Shown here: positions 1 through 11,735 of the stretch, piece by piece
How the letters are laid out: the number at the start of each line of letters is the position of its first letter
How positions within the stretch are numbered: the stretch's first letter is position 1
Assembly: GCA_026545225.1 (NCBI GenBank)
Contig: CM048852.1
Span: 61,267,146 to 61,331,145 of the forward strand
Length of the DNA: 64,000 nt
Direction of reading: 5' to 3'
From: Cornus controversa
Lineage: Eukaryota; Streptophyta; Magnoliopsida; Cornales; Cornaceae
The notes under the pieces: model-generated
Database searches by the model: none
Told to the model about the DNA's origin: nothing
What the model saw: the letters and a program-made list of their open reading frames with translations, nothing else
Program-made: the position numbers and the translations under genes

Positions 1-2060
1 CTCTTGTAATAACTGTTCCAACCTACCAAGATTTTGGGACACTTAACACACCATGTGCAGTTCAACCTCAAGGATAACCCTCTTGTGATACTTTGTTCCC
101 TTCTACCAGCATAACACCAGAAATGCCATGTGAGTTTCCCATCCAACTAACCACCTCTATGCCTTCACTCGATACCTAACAAAACACATCTATCCCTATC
201 CGTAACACAACTTCCTAACCACCACCTATACATTCAATGACCATTAGGGCCAAAAACTACAATCGAAAATCGATCCAGAAACTTAATCTCTCTAAAAAAC
301 TTTCCCAATCTTATGATGTAGAACCAACCACTATGACCCAAGCCCTCAAAGATCCAAAATGGCGTTGGGCCATGTCTGAAGAATATGATGCTCTTGTTCA
401 AAATAGGACATGGGAGCTTGTCCCATTTGTTTTTAGTCATAATATAGTTGGATGTAAGTGAATTTTTTTGAACTAAACATAACTCTGATGGTTTTATTGT
501 CAGGCACAAATCATGTTTTGTTACAAAAGGTTTTTATCAACGACCAGAAATTGATTATCATGACACATTTAGTCCTGTGGTGAAGCTTACTACGGTCCAT
601 TTAGTTCTTAGCCTTGCTGTAAGTCGTGGTTGGTCTCTATGACAACTAGATGTTAAAAATGCCTTTTTGCAAGTTTAACTTTCCAAAAATGTTTATATGT
701 CCCAACCTCCAAGTTTTGTTGATCCAGATAATCCAAGTCATGTTTGCAAGCTTCCAAAAGCAATTTATGGACTTAGAAAAGCTCCACGTGCATGCTATCG
801 TGAACTTTGCAAATTTCTTATTGCTTCGAATTTTCACAATTCTCATGCCGACACATCTCTTTTTGTTCTAACCACTGGTGGTAACCTTTTCTATCTTCTA
901 GTTTATGTGGACGATATTATTCTTAGCGGTAATGATGATACTGTGGTTCACAAGTTTATGCAAATACTTTCTCACCAATTCTCTCTAAAGGATCTGGGAC
1001 ACTTATTATATTTTCTTAGTGTGGACGTTATTCCAAATATTCGTGGTATCTTGCTCTCTCAACGACATTACATTATTGATCTTCTTACTCACACAAAAAT
1101 GATGGATGCTAAACCGGTACATACTCTATTACCTACCAGTCCTCCTATCACATTGCACTTAGGTTCTCCTCTCAAAGATCCCACATAGTATAGAACAATT
1201 GTTGGAAGCTTACAATATATACTTACTAATCACACGGCCAGACATTGCCTTTGTCGTCAACAATATTTCTCAATACATGCATCAGCCAACTATAGAATAT
1301 TGGACTCTTTTGAAACGTCTCCTATATTATCTGCGTGGTTCCTTTAGTGATGGCATTCAGATTTACCATGATTCATCTATCTTTTTACATATTTTTTTTG
1401 ATGTTGATTGGGCTAGAAACAAGGTTGATTTCCCATCTACTAGTGCATCTGTTGTTTACATTGGTCATAATCCTATCTCTTGGAGTTCCAAGAAGCAAAG
1501 AACAGTAGCTTGATCTTTTACGGACGCTAAATATAGGTCAGTTGCTGCCACTGCTGCTGAGCTTAACTGGGTAAGTTCTCTCTTGACAGAACTTGGTGTT
1601 GTTCTTCCTTAATCCCCTGTGATTTATTGTGACAATGTCGGGGCAACCAACTTATGCTCAAACCCAGTTTTTTACTCCAGGATTCAGCATGTTGCTATTG
1701 ATTTTCATTTTATTCGTGAGCAAGTTCAGAATAGCACTTTACGTGTTTCTCATATTTTAAGTAATGATTAGCTTGCCGATGCCCTTACAAAACCTCTTCC
1801 CAGGTCTCGATTTCTTTCACTTAAATCCAATATTGGTCTCGTCACCCGACCCCAATATTGAGGGGGCATAATAGAGAAGTTCGATTCCTTCTCATAAATT
1901 GTTGTAACTGCTTCAAGATTGTTTTTAATTTTTGAATTTGTATTTAGGTTATAACTGTACTCTTATCTTTAAGAATTTGTTATAATCTTTTGTATTTATA
2001 TTTTCCAATTAATGAAAAGGCTTGTGTGGAAAATTTCATAGTCTGTTTCTTTTATTCGTT
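1..2060 (+). mobile_element. Ty1/copia retrotransposon relic, 3' half
   Basis: A decayed copia element enters from the left edge. It contains a reverse transcriptase and RNase H region (about 237-1857), a purine-rich tract (AGGGGGC at 1861-1867) and then LTR-like sequence to about 2060. The gag, protease and most integrase parts are not in the window. The gene order RT-RNase H-polypurine tract-LTR is that of the 3' part of a copia element. The LTR start has decayed (TAATAGAG where TGTTAGAG would be usual) and I could not fix its 3' end. Confidence 0.85.
237..1857 (+). pseudogene. copia Pol remnant: reverse transcriptase and RNase H
   Basis: Would have encoded the polymerase that copies the retroelement RNA into DNA. 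Visible landmarks in order: the entry region of copia RT (TWELVP, about 408-425), the first catalytic Asp in LDVKNAF (646-666), the KAIYGLRKAPRAC block (about 757-795), the catalytic YVDD (904-915), the TRPDIA block (about 1232-1250), and the RNase H blocks TDAKYRS (about 1520-1540) and CDNVGAT (about 1629-1650). It is broken by in-frame stops at about 640, 676, 1186, 1511, 1609 and 1768, and by frameshifts near 470 and 1225. It is dead, and the break density suggests an old insertion. Confidence 0.9.
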
Positions 2061-2501
2061 TTAGTATGTGTTGGCTGTTGACCAAAAAATACCCTCAATT
2101 TTTGCTTTATCTCTCCCTAATCTCTATCCTTTTTCTTTTTTCTCTCTCTAATTTCTCATGCCTGCACTCTCTCTTCTCTCTTTCCTTATTTCTCTTTTCT
2201 AATCTCCTTTTAAAAATCCAGCGATTTGGTTATCTATGAAGGTCGTGCTAGTGATGCAAAGTTTCTCAAAAGATGGAACGTGGAGGACTAGAAGAGCGTT
2301 AGGTTCTATTGACTTGTAAAAACCCAGTGAGTAGTTGCCAGTTTGTAAAAGAGATTGAAAAGACAACTGATGGGTCTTGAGTGGCTATGAAGCCTCTAAG
2401 AAGATCTTAGGTTGAGGAAGCTGGCTCTAACCCGAAACCTTGTAACTATATATAGAACGAAGAAGATGGTGAGAAGGAGGAATTGAGTTCCACAAAATTG
2501 A
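2061..2501. other. No gene seen; pyrimidine-rich stretch
   Basis: Between the copia relic and the 155-bp repeats there is a CT-rich stretch (about 2105-2215) and then sequence without recognisable coding potential. Confidence 0.5.
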
Positions 2502-2811
2502 GAGAATCTACAAATGTTGAACATTACAAGCTCAAAATACATTAAGGGATAACATAGGAAGCTTTTTAGAAAGATTTACAAATGTTAATATTTAATAGTA
2601 TCTATTTTACTTATTGTATCACGAAGATTGATATGGTATTTATAGCCACCAAAAGGAGAGAATCTACAAATGTTGAACATTACAAGCTCAAAATACATTG
2701 AGGGATAACATAGGAAGCTTTCTAGAAAGATTTACAAATGTTAATTCATTAGTATCTATTTTACTTATTGTATTGCGAAGATTGACATGGTATTTATAGC
2801 CACCAAAAGGA
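2502..2811. repeat. Tandem duplication, about 155 bp x 2
   Basis: The segment beginning GAGAATCTACAAATG recurs at 2502 and 2658 (period 156), and its leading edge recurs at 2812 (period 154). The two units differ at only a few bases. The second unit runs into the long duplicated block that starts near 2743. Confidence 0.8.
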
Positions 2812-4440
2812 GAGAATCTACAATCTCATGTATGTTTGTGCATGGTTTGTTTTCATATAGTAGTATAATATATTTGAATTCGATAGCGATTAATGGAATT
2901 AGATACCACCCAATCAATACACACCCTTTATTCTCTTTTTATCTTATTTTGTTTTGTGCCACTTTCTCTATCCATCATTGTAAAACTTTGTGCCAGCTAC
3001 CTAGGGTGGCAAAATTGGGCACTACACGAGTTAAGCGAGTTTAGGTTTAAGGTAAATCGACACCTTTAATAAATGGGTTCACACGAACACGACACATAAA
3101 AATTGGATTGGGTTTGAGTCTAAGCTGTATAACCCGCAACACAATTATGACATGAGTTATTCATATATTTTGATTTTATTCAAACTTATATATACATAGT
3201 TATATGTATTACAATTGTTGGTAATATATTTGTTTATAAACAGAACTGATGTAAGCATAAAATGTAAGGATGAGATTGCTATAATATCTTATCAGTTGTT
3301 GAATCACCTTAATATATTTTTGGAGTTTACATATAGATACAAAATTTATAATATGGTTTGATTTTTGGATTTATGTATAGATATATAATTTATTTTTTAT
3401 ATGATCTTATGAGAGATTTTTATGGGGTGGGGAAACTTATATCATATAAGTTAAACAGTTTAAAAAGGTTATTAAACGAGTCGTGACTTTATAGGACATG
3501 TTTTTTAAATGAGCTACAGGAGTCAACATGTTTAATAAATGAGTTAGGTTAGTGTTGAGGGTCTCTAACACAATTATTAAAAGAATCGGGTTAGAGTTGA
3601 ACTTTTTAGTATAATACTTATAAATCGACATGACACGAACACAACACAGGGACACGAATTGATACCTATGATTTGTGCATTGAAAATGTTGTAAATGTGG
3701 TATGTACAATGTTACAAACTTCATTAAACTTTTCTGTTTTTTACAAAAAAAGAAATATATATTTCAAAGAGTTGTACACTGATACATTCAGTCCCACTCT
3801 AAAAGAGAAGTTTAATTAACGGTGAAAGTTAATAATTTTGTAAGCATTTTCATTAAAATTTCAATAATTTCTTTCATTTTTGTATGGGACTTAGAATATT
3901 AGAATTTATTTTTCAGAAAAAAAACTTATAATTTTAGAATTATTGTCCACAAAAATTGTACAAAAAAGCTGAATGTCAAACTATTCTTTCCTAGAACAAA
4001 ATTTTCATAAATCAAATTAATTAATGCACTTAAATGCAATAACTCTGCATATGTAGTTTTAAAATTAAAATTTATTATTTCTATAAGACCATCAAATTTA
4101 TTATTTCAATAGAAAAATTATAGTCATTCAATCCACAAACTTAAACTCATCAATTTGTCATATAATTATCAACATCTTCGAAAATTATTATTTGTCAAAA
4201 TATTTTTGTCTTTTCGTATGAAAAGGATTGTTTCAAAAATAAGAATCTGGTTATTCTCATAATTCAGACAAGAAGAGAAAGTGACGTATATATTAGTATA
4301 ATATTCTTTTATAGATAAGTTCAAAGTGAAGAAGTTTCATCAAATAAAAATCAAACAAAGCCAAGTGATTTCCATACTGATACAGAAAGCCATCTTTATT
4401 TCTCTTTTATCTTATTTCGATACTAATACAGAAAGTGAAA
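2743..4440. repeat. Dispersed 1.7-kb duplicated block, copy A
   Basis: Collinear with 11736-13560, at roughly 90% identity by eye. It begins in the region around TATCTATTTTACTTATTG and continues to TTCTCTTTTATCTTATTT. It forms the distal upstream flank of the cystatin gene at 4691. It holds several ACACGA-type motifs (3060-3160, 3470-3660) but no conserved coding frame: the 85-residue frame at 2787-3044 has a diverged counterpart at 11753-12037 and resembles no protein I know. Confidence 0.8.
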
Positions 4441-4509
4441 AATAAAATTTTAAAATAAATCACTTTATAATTTAGGCATTCTAGTGTAATTTTTCCTATA
4501 TACTTTGGG

Positions 4510-4690
4510 CACGTGGCTTCAAATTCCATAAATGGATAAGGAAGGTATCAAAATCATGAAATTCTCTCTCTCTCTCTATCTCTCTGCATTTGATTGCTAT
4601 ACATAGGTGACCCTCAAACTCCATTTTTCTTAAGAACAAAGTACAGATCAAAGTCATTATTTGTGAGAGAGAGAGAGAGAGAGAGAGAGA
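4510..4690 (+). promoter_or_regulatory. Promoter and 5' leader of the cystatin gene at 4691
   Basis: A G-box/ABRE core CACGTG lies at 4510-4515 in the context GGGCACGTGG, a TATA-like TATACATA at 4598-4605, and a GA-dinucleotide leader (about 4662-4690) runs into the ATG. The TATA region aligns with the promoters of the three minus-strand cystatin genes: GCTATAxATAG followed by an ACTCCATTTT and TTAAGAACA block. The G-box core is bound by plant bZIP and bHLH factors. ABA or stress response is an inference only. Confidence 0.65.
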
Positions 4691-5167
4691 ATGGGTGACC
4701 GCATCCCGGACGTGTTGATCAGAGGGGATGGGAACCCACAGTATAATATGGGAAGTGATGGGAAGCCGCTGGCCATCAAGGTGAGAGGGCAGGCGTCTGC
4801 TATTAACGACACTGTTGCAATTGACCCCAAAGTCATTGATATCGGAAAGTGGGCTGTCACCGAATACAACAAACGAGGCAAACCTGAGTTACAAAGTGCC
4901 GAAGCCGAGTTACAACGTGCAAAAGCCGCTTTAGAACGTGCCAAGGCCGAGGTGGAACGTGCCGAAGCCGAGTTAAAACGTGTCAAAGCACTGGAGTTAG
5001 AATTGGAGAGCATTTATGGTGGCTACAAAGGAAATGTTTTTGGAGCGATACATTATTGGCTTGCCATCAAAGCCAAAAAGGGCCAGGGTTCCGACAATTA
5101 CGAGGCAGCTGTTCTCGACAAGTCTGCTAGCAATCTGAAGATCCTTCTTCGCTTCGAACCTATTTAA
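4691..5167 (+). CDS. Cystatin-family protein with a four-heptad coiled-coil insert
   Basis: Intronless, 158 residues, no signal peptide or membrane segment. The cystatin fold is recognisable: helix alpha-1 motif IGKWAVTEYNKR (51-62, the position of the phytocystatin LARFAV-type motif), first hairpin GGYKGNVFGA (110-119), a following YWLAI strand (122-126) and NYEAAVLDK (136-144). Residues 70-97 are four perfect 7-residue units (AEAELQR, AKAALER, AKAEVER, AEAELKR; DNA 4898-4981, 21-bp period) with Leu/Val and Ala at the two core positions. The paralogues at 33454, 47387 and 61301 lack this insert, about 36 residues. The QxVxG protease-binding loop reads NVFGA and the PW motif is lost (DKS), so protease inhibition is doubtful. 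The start is fixed by the GA leader and homology. Role unknown. Confidence 0.8.
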   Translation: MGDRIPDVLIRGDGNPQYNMGSDGKPLAIKVRGQASAINDTVAIDPKVIDIGKWAVTEYNKRGKPELQSAEAELQRAKAALERAKAEVERAEAELKRVKALELELESIYGGYKGNVFGAIHYWLAIKAKKGQGSDNYEAAVLDKSASNLKILLRFEPI

Positions 5168-5288
5168 TTTAAATTATGACTCTATGCATGCGTAGGGTTG
5201 GTGGATGAAGGGCCACATTAAGATCATACACCGGTTCTTAATGTTATCTGCTAATCTAAAATCATATCATAAATAGTATGTAATATTA

Positions 5289-5294
5289 AATAAA
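5289..5294 (+). terminator. Poly(A) signal AATAAA of the cystatin gene
   Basis: AATAAA lies 122 bp after the stop codon. The 3' flank from the stop to here aligns with the 3' flanks of the three minus-strand cystatin genes (shared ATTAAGATCATA, TTCTTAATGT and ATATTAAATAAAA blocks). Confidence 0.6.
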
Positions 5295-5508
5295 AGGTCT
5301 TGTACGTTGTGTTATACACACACACGAGTCATTAAATAAAAAGACTTCTAGTTGTATATATGTCGTTTATTATGTTTTGCCGCCTTATGTTGTTTCGGTA
5401 TTAATGCCCGTGAACAAGAACGGAATTTTTTTCATAAAATATGTTGACTATGCATAATTTTTTTTTTTTTGTAGGTACAAACACTAGAGTACTGTAAAGA
5501 CTAAACAA

Positions 5509-5870
5509 GAGCAAAATTTCAATTACAAACTTACTCACCAAAACTCATTCTCACTCTGTCCCGTTTTATAAATAGTTTGAGGTGAACATGGGGGAAACTT
5601 TGCTAAACAGAGAACAAAGATGGGGTTGGTGTCCCACTCCAAACACGTCCTGTTGCCATTTCTAAACTTAACAACGTAAGGTAAATTGTGAAGAGTAAAA
5701 GACCCCTAATATCGGACGAAGGACTTGCAAACCTAGTTTGTCATACCTTCGTTTGGTTAGCTGGAATCAACTAGAAAAGAAAAGAAACACAAATTGTTAT
5801 TTTTTTTTTTTGAGAGTTTCGATAGGCGAAAAGGAAAATTTTGATTCTCGCAATTGCATATTTTCTTCCA
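5509..5870. repeat. Dispersed 350-bp repeat, copy A
   Basis: Collinear with 9541-9850 through blocks such as CCCGTTTTATAAATAGTTT, AGACCCCTAATATCGGACGA and GTTTGGTTAGCTGGAATCAA. No conserved coding frame. TE class not recognised. Confidence 0.75.
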
Positions 5871-7029
5871 AAATGTTTCACACAAAAAACACTGTAAAAG
5901 TAATATTTTTCTGTGAAATAAACCTCTTTTTATTTTACATTCCTATTTTATCCAATAATTCCTATGATTTAAGTTGCTTATCTTGATTAATGTACAATTT
6001 TCTCATTTCTAGATACACATATATTTCACTTGATATTTTTTTGAAAGATGTTTCTTGATTTTACTAGTACTTATATGGTATTAAAACAAAATTTGACTTA
6101 AATCTAAATTCTTAAAAGCTTTCACGTTAGTTTTACATTTTGAAAGGGATTCATGTGAAATAATAATAAATTTTTTCTATAATATAATATAATATAATAT
6201 AATATAATAAGGGCAATTTAGGCATGCACAAATATTTTCTAGTAACTTTCATGCCATCCAAAAAGAGAACAATAATAGTAGATAAATACTCAGCCCAAAC
6301 CTAAAATATTATAACACAACCTAATCCAGCCCAAACTCAGCCCAAACCCACACTCTCCCTAGCCCAATCTGAAACAGAATTAATAAAAATAAAAGAAAAT
6401 ACAAATTATGGTCCAACCCAAGAATAAAATAAAACAAAACAAAACAACCTAAAGCATTTAGCATTGAAGACACTTAATAAACAATTTAAACAGTAAACAA
6501 TTTAGCATTTAAACACTCAATAAACAATTAAAACAAATAGAGCAATTTAAACAATTAGAACATTTAACATTTAAACACTAACAAAAAAAAAAAACCATTT
6601 AAATAAATGAAAACCCCAAATTAATTAACCTCAAAATTACTTGGTATTACATAATATATATACGTGGGTAATATGATAAATATATTACTTTATAAGGGTA
6701 ATTTTGTATGTTTATAATATATATAAAGGTAATATGATAAACATATAATATAAATGGGGTCGTGATTAAACATGAAATGTAAAATGGTAAATGCATATCT
6801 TTTGTATTAAAAGCTCATGTCTAGGACACAACATATCGCATTAGAAACAAAATGATCCTTAGGATTATATAACTCTTGATGTTAAATGTTTTATCTCTTA
6901 AGGGTAGTATAGTCTTTTGACTATAATATAATCACTATATGATACATAAGCTCATGTTTTTGAATGAAAGTGGCTAGGACATGAAGGAGATGTTTCTATG
7001 ACCAAAGGACATTTAATTCTCCATATCTC
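5871..7029. other. Non-coding AT-rich DNA, no gene seen
   Basis: Contains a pentanucleotide AATAT microsatellite (6179-6210) and a region rich in GCCCAAA motifs (6290-6370). No conserved reading frame or RNA gene recognised. Confidence 0.5.
6179..6210. repeat. (AATAT)n microsatellite
   Basis: Six uninterrupted five-base units. Confidence 0.9.
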
Positions 7030-7375
7030 ATAAGTACAAACGTCTATTGTTTTAGATAGCAATTTTATACTTAGCAACTGGCCTAATGTAACTGATAATT
7101 TTTTCAAAAGGCAAGACGCTTTGTATAGACGTCTTCTGTGCATATAGCATTACCTTGCTGGGAAACTCTATTACAACACAACGTCTTATGTCTTTGGGAC
7201 AGACGTCTATGACTCTAATATTTCATGATCAAAGTGAGAATAGTCAGGACCAATGGGACAGACAAGTTACATCGTGGATAAAGCGTCTATGTCTTTATGG
7301 TTCTAGGAATCATAGAAAACATGTTTACTAAGTTATTTATAATAGTCGTCTATAGTAAATAGATAGGCGTTTTAG
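7030..7375. other. Cluster of CGTCT motifs
   Basis: CGTCT or its close variants recur about seven times: near 7038, 7130, 7182, 7206, 7282 and 7346, with a GGCGTT variant near 7366. Several extend to ACGTCTATG, and one is the palindrome AGACGTCT. Short motifs repeated at irregular spacing resemble transposon subterminal repeats, but I saw no terminal inverted repeats. Confidence 0.35.
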
Positions 7376-9540
7376 GCCTGTTGAGACTTTCTTACATACA
7401 TATCCAAACAGTCCTCCAAGTGAGCGAAACAGTCATATTTTCTCCTCTGGCTATATAAGAGCTACTCCATCCACTGGGGAATCATCAGCATTAGTAGCAT
7501 TAGTGTAAAAACTTAAAATTCCCCCCCAAAAAATTATCCTTAATTCTTACCCAGAAAAGCTTAGCTAAGCTAGATGTTTTCATACTTGCTTATATTCTTG
7601 AGAAGAAATCTTAGCTAGCCTAAAAGAAATTAAAAGGGGAATACTTTTTTTATTTATAAAAAAACTCAAAAATTGGCCAATGGAGGATTATTTGAAAATC
7701 TGGATATTATGAGTTGGACATTGTGGATTTCAAAGAAACGGTTGGAAGAGAGAGAGACAGAGAAAAGAAAAGAAATAGAGAAATAATAAAAGGGTGAATT
7801 GTATAAAATCCTTGTAACGATTTGCATTAAAGCCTTTTTAAAATTCTTTTGGCACAAAACCCTCCAATTAACCAAGGGAGTTACGTTAAAGGAAAAATTA
7901 CTAAAATACACACCAAGTCAAGGGTGGTTTTATGTAATTCGTCCAATTGTGTGAATTTAGTTAAAAGAATTTTTTCCTTTTTTTTTAAAAAAAATTTTAA
8001 TAATAAGATTTGAACTAATATTTCGGTTACAAGCATCACCTTACTTTTAATAATAAAAAAAACATTAAAAAAATTTTAAAAGTAAAATTCATAGTTATGA
8101 GGGCAACTACATGTTATTTCTTTAGCATATATCTAGATAAGTTGTATACATGATGAAAATTTACAAATAGAGACAAATCAAGCTCGGGAAATAGGGTAAA
8201 ACAAGCACTAGGTGAGCAAACAAGGCAAGTGTTAGTTACAGACGGTCATCAAGTGTTTAGAGTACGTAGAAAATCAGGGAGGAAAGTGAGCAGCGTCATG
8301 GCAACATAAGCTAGAGTTATTGTGAGTGAATAATATTGAGGAGTGGTGAGATGTTAGATCCCATCATTTGATTAATCAGGTGGTTTGCTTGGAAGTCTAA
8401 TGGAGGAGCTTAATTGGAAGATGCCAAGTTGTTGCTACGTCATTTCTGCTCTATTGTTCTTGAAGTATATGAGTAAAGCTTGAACTTGATGGTCTCTAAT
8501 GATTGTTGGGGTTGTGGAAACCTTGTTTCTAAAGATCCTACTGTTCCTTTCATTCTATATAAAGTGCATGATTTGTTTGCAATTTTTTTACACTATTTTT
8601 CTAGGTTTTTTTTTCTTTTCACAAAGAGAATTCAGTTTGTTACCTTTTTAGGTTTGGACAGTATTTTTTTTACATTGATTAAAATTTTTGCACGACGTTA
8701 ACAAAGAAAAATTATTGAATACTACCGGAACTCTGTATTGGAGAAATTCCACCACTATTAATTCATTATTTAACTTTATCTCCTAAAATAGTGTGAAATA
8801 GAAGTTTATTGTTGGTGGGATTCTTATAAATATGGAATCTTGGAAGTACTCAATAACTACTCATGAACGGGCTAGCTAATACGTGAAATACATTATTCTT
8901 TTAATCAGGTAGCATTGATAGGCATTGAATGTTGCACATTCAAGCCCTTAAAGTTGCATTTACTAATACCGTAGTAATATTTATTTGGAAATTTTAATTC
9001 TAGTTTTGAATTTATTTGCTTTCAGGTGTTTAAATTTAATCTCAAGGGAAATTAATATAATTGGGCCATTGGGATGCCTTTATAGCAAGGAGATGCATTG
9101 AATATCCATTGGGTGAGTTATATTGAAGACCCAAGTTAGATAGACTGAAGAAGTGGGCCAAAGACAGTGTATATTAAAGACAAATGTAATTGGGCCCATT
9201 TGCCAGAAGCCTAGTTCAAACCTATTCCATAAACGGGCTAGGTTTGTACAAAGTGATCGAGCGCTTTGTGTAAGGACCTCAAGCACTTTTGAACCCGAGA
9301 GAAAATTTTCTCCTGCTATGATTAGGGTGAAAGGGAGGAGAAGGAGATTCGAAGATAGACCCGGAGAGTAGCGTATAGGGGCAATTTTAGACCTGTTTAT
9401 AGAAGAAGAAGAAGAGGCATGAAAAAGGGTTTTTCACCATTGATAAAGCCTTCAATTCCAAGCAAGAGCGACTAATTCACCATCTAGAAAAGTGATGTAA
9501 CCCTAATTCTCCTTGTAAATGGTTTAATTGCATTATTTTT
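7376..9540. other. Non-coding DNA, no gene seen
   Basis: Only short frames without recognisable domains. The overlapping frames at 9080-9286 (-) and 9153-9371 (+) look like chance. No tRNA, rRNA or repeat partner recognised here. Confidence 0.5.
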
Positions 9541-9850
9541 ATTTCAATTACAAAATTACTCACCAAAACTCATTCCTACTTGTCCCGTTTTATAAATAGT
9601 TTTAGTTGAAGATGGAGGAAATTTTGCTAAACGAGGAACAAAGATGGGGTTAGAGTTGCCCGCTCCAAACATGTCCTGTTGCCATTCCTAGACTTAACAA
9701 CGTAAGATAAAGAGTGGAGAGTAAAAGACCCCTAATATCGGACGAAGGACTTGCAAACTTGGTTTGTCATACCTTCGTTTGGTTAGCTGGAATCAACTAG
9801 AAAAGAAAGGAAATAGAAAATTTTAATTTTTTTGAGAGTTTCGATAGGTG
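9541..9850. repeat. Dispersed 350-bp repeat, copy B
   Basis: Partner of 5509-5870. It lies on the same strand but in inverted order relative to the 2743/11736 pair, so the two pairs did not arise from one simple block duplication. Confidence 0.75.
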
Positions 9851-10140
9851 AATAGGGAAAATTTTAGAAAATTTTGATTCTCACAATTGCGTATTGGTGG
9901 CTATTTAAAATTGAAATTATAATATTATTGGTGGCTATTTACACACACACTCTTAGTCAAGAATAATAATGAAAATTTCTAATTTTTGGATAGTGTTTAA
10001 TCTTTTCTTTTGATTTTTATTACATAATAAAGTGAAATGATTGAGTTATTCTTGATTTACACATTAATGGAGAAAAAAAATATTTGAGTGTTATTTACCA
10101 TTGCTTGATTTTTTGGGTATTATCAATGGAAATCCTCATC

Positions 10141-11442
10141 AGACTATAGCTCGTCCACTAGGGATATCTTAGGAGTTTAAGGCCTTGTTGCATATGGTAA
10201 ATGCAATCGAGGGCAGTCTGTGAAAGTGAGGCATCTTTAGTTAGAAGTTAATAAAAGTAGCAAATTTGTGCACTAATCTCTTTTGCTTGTATTTGCTAGA
10301 GGACTAGCAAAAGCTCGTTTGGGGGTAATTTGATAAGTGCACAAAACTTGCTATTTTATATCCCAAAATAAGTCTTTAATTACTTTTTTTTTTATTTAAA
10401 TGTTCTTATCTTTGCATTTTATTTTTTATGGGGGTATATTTTCAAATGAGAAGAAAAACAGCAAGAAAGAGCTAAAAATGATATATATAGTCAATAATAA
10501 ATGTAAGAAGAATTGAAGGAGAAATGATATTTTTCACAAACTACTCTACATAAGAGGTCTCAAGTTCAAAACTTTGAAAAATAATTTTTACACAACCACA
10601 TAGTTCAAAATTCAAATCGAAGATATGGAGATAAAACCTTGGAGATTTAAATTCAAAATTTGTATTTTTATTTTTAAATTTGTAATTTAAATTTGATATT
10701 TTAAATTTTATTTTCCCTCCTAAATCATTCCCCTCTAAACTCTATAAATAGGGGGGTCTTCGGAGTTGTAAAGGGAGGAGGAAATGACAGAAAAAAATAG
10801 AATGTAGTAGAAAATATTTTCTTGTATTCATTTTTTTATTTAATAAAAATTAGGTTTATGTTTATGGTTTTCTTTTCTTGTTAATATTCTAGAGTAAACA
10901 ACCATCCCAAGGGAGTAGTGAAGTCACCATGATGAAGTATAACTAAGTTATTTTATTTTCTTGTATAATTTCTCTTCCCAAACGTATTTTTTTATTCTTT
11001 TATTCTGAGTTTCTATTTTCAAAAGAAAATTAGACGGATGATTTTTCGTGTTTGACAAATAATGATAATTCGAAGAATGTGTACCTCTATTTACCCGACA
11101 AAGGTGCAACAGATTAAGTAAAAAATTGCACTCTCATATATAATCAAGTCGTTTGTTTTTTTCTATATTTTTCTTCATCTTTTCAAATTGTAATTGGATT
11201 GGTGATGCCTTGAGATTTATTTTATTAGTGTTAGTTTTATTTATTTTGTTGTTCAACAAAAATAAAAAATATGTTTTAATTCATTTTTATCCCAAAAATT
11301 GAGATTTTGAATTTGAGGGACTTTGAGAGTGGTTTGACCCTACTTATTACTATACGATTTCTAGTAACATTTTTGCAGATTTTATTTTTGTATGAAGTGT
11401 AGAGAAGAAACGACAAACAATCCATTAAATCTACCATCGTCA
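10141..11442 (+). mobile_element. LTR retroelement end: internal 3' edge plus one LTR
   Basis: The stretch up to 10330 ends CGTTTGGGGGTAATT, a polypurine-tract-like end typical of plant Ty3/gypsy elements. It is followed by an LTR from TGATAAGTGC (10331) to CGTCA (11442), 1112 bp, with TATAAATAGGGG at about 10742-10753. The same LTR family occurs as a complete solo copy at 36237-37373 and 50158-51294 (- strand), and as fragments at 15013-15198 plus 20759-20971, at 22457-22783 and at 31978-32290. Family assignment to Ty3/gypsy is inferred from the boundary style; no polymerase is seen. Confidence 0.65.
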
Positions 11443-11735
11443 TAGTCCTAGAACATTTTCTTGATCTTTAAACAATTGACAAAAAAAGAGAGATTTTCTA
11501 CATTAAGGTTTTTTTTTTGGGTAACATATTATGTATGCACGTATATAGCTTATATCATAGAATCTAGACAATATAACATATTTATATTGTCTTATTTTTA
11601 ACGCAAAGAAAATCCATTATTGGTTTTCTAACTGGCTGGGTTCTGCTCACCCATGGGTGCTCTTGTCAGGTCCAAATCGAAATTAAGTCCAACATCTTCC
11701 ACTTGCAAATAGTGTGCATGACATATGAATCTTTT
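11443..11735. other. Shared flank after the LTR, with an unoccupied Harbinger-like site
   Basis: Sequence after the LTR (AGTCCTAxAACATTTTC onwards) also follows the LTR fragments at 20971, 22783 and 32290, so these are segmental duplications of one insertion. TTA at 11582-11584 is the unoccupied target of the MITE present at 21111-21507 and 32431-32846. Confidence 0.7.

Noticed and set aside
237..1857. Possible plant pararetrovirus insertion
   Set aside because: Motif order, RNase H after RT and the following polypurine tract and LTR fit a Ty1/copia retrotransposon.
2787..3044. 85-residue frame with a counterpart at 11753-12037
   Set aside because: Similarity comes from the duplicated non-coding block; different start and stop positions and no domain.
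4657..5013. 118-residue frame opposite the cystatin gene, with repetitive Ala/Ser/Arg content
   Set aside because: It is the antisense shadow of the 21-bp heptad repeats; no promoter or family resemblance.
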